Positions 24,206 through 26,588 of a DNA stretch of 26,588 bases are shown here, piece after piece; the first letter of the stretch is position 1, and the number at the start of each line of letters is the position of its first letter. The stretch is taken from assembly GCA_934090775.1 (NCBI GenBank), contig CAKOKF010000005.1, positions 1 to 26,588 on the forward strand, written 5' to 3'. The DNA comes from an uncultured Bacilli bacterium (lineage in GTDB: Bacteria > Bacillota_I > Bacilli_A > RF39 > UBA660). The notes below the pieces were generated by a model. The model saw nothing but the letters and a program-made list of their open reading frames with translations. It ran no database searches and was not told the origin of the DNA. Position numbers and translations under genes: made by a program.

Positions 24206-24917
24206 ATTTTTTATAAGCATACAAACGATGTACTTCCTTAATTGTTAAATTACGATACTCACCAGATTTTAAACTTCCTAATTCTAAAAATCCATACTTT
24301 TCGCGTTTTAGCTTTTCCACTTCATGACCAACCGCTTTAAATAAATTTTTTACTATATGATTTCGACCTTCCATGATGGTTATTTCTACTAAATCAGTAC
24401 ATTTAACAATATCATGTTTTTTAATTTTAATACGCGTTGGTTTGCATAAAACTTTATCAATAACTATACCATTTTTTAGTTTATGCAATTCTTCCATCGT
24501 TAAATTACCTTCAATTTTAGCAATATAAGTTTTTTCTACTTTGTTCTTAGGATGCATTAAAATATTTGCTAAAGTTCCATCGTTAGTTAAAATTATTAAA
24601 CCAGTAGTATCATAATCGAGACGTCCAACCGGATAAATTCTTTTATCCGTATCAATTAATTCCGTCACAATGTTACGATTAAATTCATCATTAAGACTAC
24701 AAATGTATCCTCTTGGTTTATTTAATAAATAATATTCATAACTTTCTTTAGTAAGTTGTTTACCATTAACAGTAATAATATCAGTTCCACTTACCTTAGT
24801 ACCTAATTCCGTTATCTTTTTGCCATTAACAGTTACTTTACCATTAATTATAAGTTCCTCAGCTTTTCTCCTAGAAGCAACACCTGCTTGTGCTATAACT
24901 TTTTGTAATCTTTCCAT
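24204..24917 (-). CDS. rluB: Pseudouridine synthase, RluB/RsuA family
   Basis: A 237-residue enzyme with an N-terminal S4 RNA-binding domain (about 1-55: MERLQKVIAQAGVASRRKAEE begins it) and a catalytic domain with Asp101 in VGRLDYDTTGLIILTNDG. KTYIAKIEG and EGRNHIVKNLF complete the family signature. RluB modifies uridine 2605 of 23S rRNA, whereas RsuA modifies 16S rRNA; in Bacillota the single homologue is generally the RluB type, so the symbol is an inference. GGGAG six bases upstream supports the ATG. It lies between rny and the U32 gene, another RNA-modifying enzyme. Confidence 0.93.
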   Translation of the reverse strand: MERLQKVIAQAGVASRRKAEELIINGKVTVNGKKITELGTKVSGTDIITVNGKQLTKESYEYYLLNKPRGYICSLNDEFNRNIVTELIDTDKRIYPVGRLDYDTTGLIILTNDGTLANILMHPKNKVEKTYIAKIEGNLTMEELHKLKNGIVIDKVLCKPTRIKIKKHDIVKCTDLVEITIMEGRNHIVKNLFKAVGHEVEKLKREKYGFLELGSLKSGEYRNLTIKEVHRLYAYKK

Positions 24918-24951
24918 AATTTACTCCCAACTAACGTTTTTTTGCCTTAGT

Positions 24952-24980
24952 ATAATATCATAAACTCTAAAATTAAGCAA
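24952..24980 (-). promoter_or_regulatory. Predicted rluB promoter
   Basis: TTGCTT (24975-24980), a 17-base spacer, and TATTAT (24952-24957) preceded by TGA as an extended -10, located immediately after the rny stop. No rny terminator is evident, so readthrough from rny is possible. Confidence 0.5.
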
Positions 24981-24981
24981 T

Positions 24982-26535
24982 TTATTTTGCCTCTTCCGAT
25001 GCTCTTGTTTCTCTTATTACAGTAATTTTAACTGTGCCAGGATATTGCATTTCTGCTTCTATTTTTTCTTTCATATTACGTGCTATTAATTTGGCTTTAG
25101 CATCATCTATTTCATCAGGTTTAACCATTACTCTTACCTCGCGACCAGCTTGCATAGCATAAGTTTTTTCAACGCCTTCAAAAGAATTACCAATTGTTTC
25201 TAATTGTTCTAAACGTTTTACATAATTTTCAATCGAATCATTTCTTGCTCCTGGACGAGCTGCAGATAATGTATCAGCAATTTGAACTAAAACTGCAATA
25301 ATACTTTTTGGTTCTATATCACCATGATGAGAAGCAATCGCATTTACTACGACATCGTCCTCACGGTATTTTTTAGCAAGCATTACTCCCAATTCTACAT
25401 GCGAGCCTTCTACTTCATAATCAATTGCCTTACCAATATCGTGTAATAATCCAGCACGTCGTGCTAAAACAACATTTTCTCCCAATTCGCCTGCCATAAG
25501 TCCGCATAGATATGCAACTTCCATTGAATGTTGTAGAGCATTTTGACCATAACTGGTACGATAATTCAAACGACCAATAATATTAACTAGTTCAGCATCT
25601 ACTTTCCCTAATCCTAAATCATATATCGCATTATTACCTAAGTCAGTAATTTTAGTATTTATATCATTACAAGTTTTTGTATAAACTTCTTCAATTCTTG
25701 TAGGATGAATACGCCCATCTTTAATTAAAGTTTCAAGAGTTATTTTAGCTATTTCCCTTCTTAATGGATCAAAAGAAGAAATAACTATTGCTTCCGGTGT
25801 ATCATCAATTATTAAATCAACGCCTGTTACTGCTTCTATTGTCTTTATATTACGACCTTCACGACCAATAAGACGCCCTTTCATATCATCACTAGGAAGA
25901 GCAATCGTACTAACAGTTTGTTCACTAGTAACATCAGCTGAATATCTTTGCATAGCCGAAACGATAATTCCCTTAGCTATTTCATGAGCATTAAGTTTTG
26001 CTCTTTGCTCCTCTTCTTTAATAAAATCCGCAATTTCTAAAGACATATCCTCTTCTACTTTTTTCATAATTAAATCATGAGCTTTTTCTTTTTTTAACTT
26101 GCTTATTTCTTCTAATTTTTCAATTTGTTTTTTTAACAATTCATCTATTTTCTCTTCTTTATCTTGTAACCTTTTTTGCTTTTCTAAAATATCATCATCT
26201 TTTTTATCTAAATTATTGGAACGAACCTGCAATAATTCTTCACGTTTATCGATATTTGTTTCACGTTTATCAAGACGTTCCTCTAATTCTTTTAATTCTT
26301 GCTTACGTTCTTTTACTTCCTTATCAGTTTCTTCTTTAACCCGTAAACTCTCAGCCTTTATTTCGGCTAAACTTTTATTCTTAGCTTCTTCCGCTTTTTT
26401 CATCGCATCACTAATCAAATCAGCTGCTTTGGTAGCTAAGTTTCTCTTTCTAAACATATAAGTAACGATGACAATAATTGCCCCGACAAAAAGTCCCAAA
26501 ATCAAGAAAATAATGGATAATAAATTTAATTCCAT
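24982..26535 (-). CDS. rny: Ribonuclease Y
   Basis: A 517-residue membrane-anchored endoribonuclease of the usual family length. One N-terminal transmembrane helix (about 5-27), a long charged coiled coil (about 30-190), a KH RNA-binding domain with GRLIGREGRNIK (220-231), and an HD metal-dependent phosphohydrolase domain with His336 (QHSMEV) and LLHDIGKA (His365-Asp366). It initiates mRNA decay and is a core degradosome enzyme of low-GC Gram-positives. GAGGAG nine bases upstream supports the ATG. Upstream neighbours are outside the window. Confidence 0.98.
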   Translation of the reverse strand: MELNLLSIIFLILGLFVGAIIVIVTYMFRKRNLATKAADLISDAMKKAEEAKNKSLAEIKAESLRVKEETDKEVKERKQELKELEERLDKRETNIDKREELLQVRSNNLDKKDDDILEKQKRLQDKEEKIDELLKKQIEKLEEISKLKKEKAHDLIMKKVEEDMSLEIADFIKEEEQRAKLNAHEIAKGIIVSAMQRYSADVTSEQTVSTIALPSDDMKGRLIGREGRNIKTIEAVTGVDLIIDDTPEAIVISSFDPLRREIAKITLETLIKDGRIHPTRIEEVYTKTCNDINTKITDLGNNAIYDLGLGKVDAELVNIIGRLNYRTSYGQNALQHSMEVAYLCGLMAGELGENVVLARRAGLLHDIGKAIDYEVEGSHVELGVMLAKKYREDDVVVNAIASHHGDIEPKSIIAVLVQIADTLSAARPGARNDSIENYVKRLEQLETIGNSFEGVEKTYAMQAGREVRVMVKPDEIDDAKAKLIARNMKEKIEAEMQYPGTVKITVIRETRASEEAK

Positions 26536-26573
26536 ATAATTTTCTCCTCTAATAGAAATTAATCTATATTTTT

Positions 26574-26579
26574 ATTATA
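26574..26579 (-). promoter_or_regulatory. Possible -10 element of rny
   Basis: A consensus TATAAT lies about 40 bases upstream of the rny ATG. The -35 region falls beyond the end of the window, so this cannot be verified. Confidence 0.35.
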
Positions 26580-26588
26580 ATTAATTTT

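Noticed and set aside
26099..26461. Plus-strand open frame of 120 codons rich in Ser, Phe and Leu
   Set aside because: It is the reverse complement of the lysine/glutamate-rich coiled coil of RNase Y, which naturally yields a long false frame.

Overview
This is a low-GC (roughly 30% by eye) bacterial chromosome segment from a Bacillota-type organism. The evidence is a PolC-type polymerase beside a separate DnaE, a bL27 with a cleavable N-terminal extension next to its protease Prp, a membrane-anchored RNase Y, and strong AGGAGG-type ribosome binding sites. The gene set and base composition fit an uncultured gut Bacilli/Mollicutes-like lineage, but the window alone cannot place it. The genetic code is standard (TGG for Trp; prp ends at a TGA inside the prp/rpmA overlap). 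Apart from the first gene, every gene is on the minus strand. No stretch longer than about 200 bases lacks a gene, and I see no tRNA, rRNA, insertion sequence, phage gene or CRISPR array.

Left part (1-8500): a radical-SAM protein (plus strand) converges on a five-gene cluster, read right to left: AMP-forming acyl ligase, acyl carrier protein, Sfp-type phosphopantetheinyl transferase, tandem GT8 glycosyltransferase and PlsC-like acyltransferase. Together these would activate an acid, load it on a dedicated carrier that has its own activating enzyme, and pass it to an acceptor that may be glycosylated. An OmpR-type response regulator and histidine kinase lie directly upstream with no visible terminator between. 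Next comes a monocistronic, Cys-Ser-rich unknown protein with its own promoter and terminator.

Middle part (8500-20500): a HerA-like DNA-pump ATPase paired with a zinc-ribbon membrane protein; the rplU-prp-rpmA ribosomal operon with a structured leader; and an operon in which dnaE and polC are one base apart, followed by a two-helix membrane peptide.

Right part (20500-26588): a membrane GT2 glycosyltransferase overlapping a small acidic protein; a U32 family protein of the RNA-hydroxylation type; the pseudouridine synthase RluB; and ribonuclease Y.

The layout is compact. Several Shine-Dalgarno sequences are embedded in the last codons of the preceding gene, and five candidate terminators overlap a stop codon. 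The candidates for something undescribed are the acyl-carrier/glycosyltransferase cluster (1067-6028) and the HerA/zinc-ribbon pair (8545-11477).
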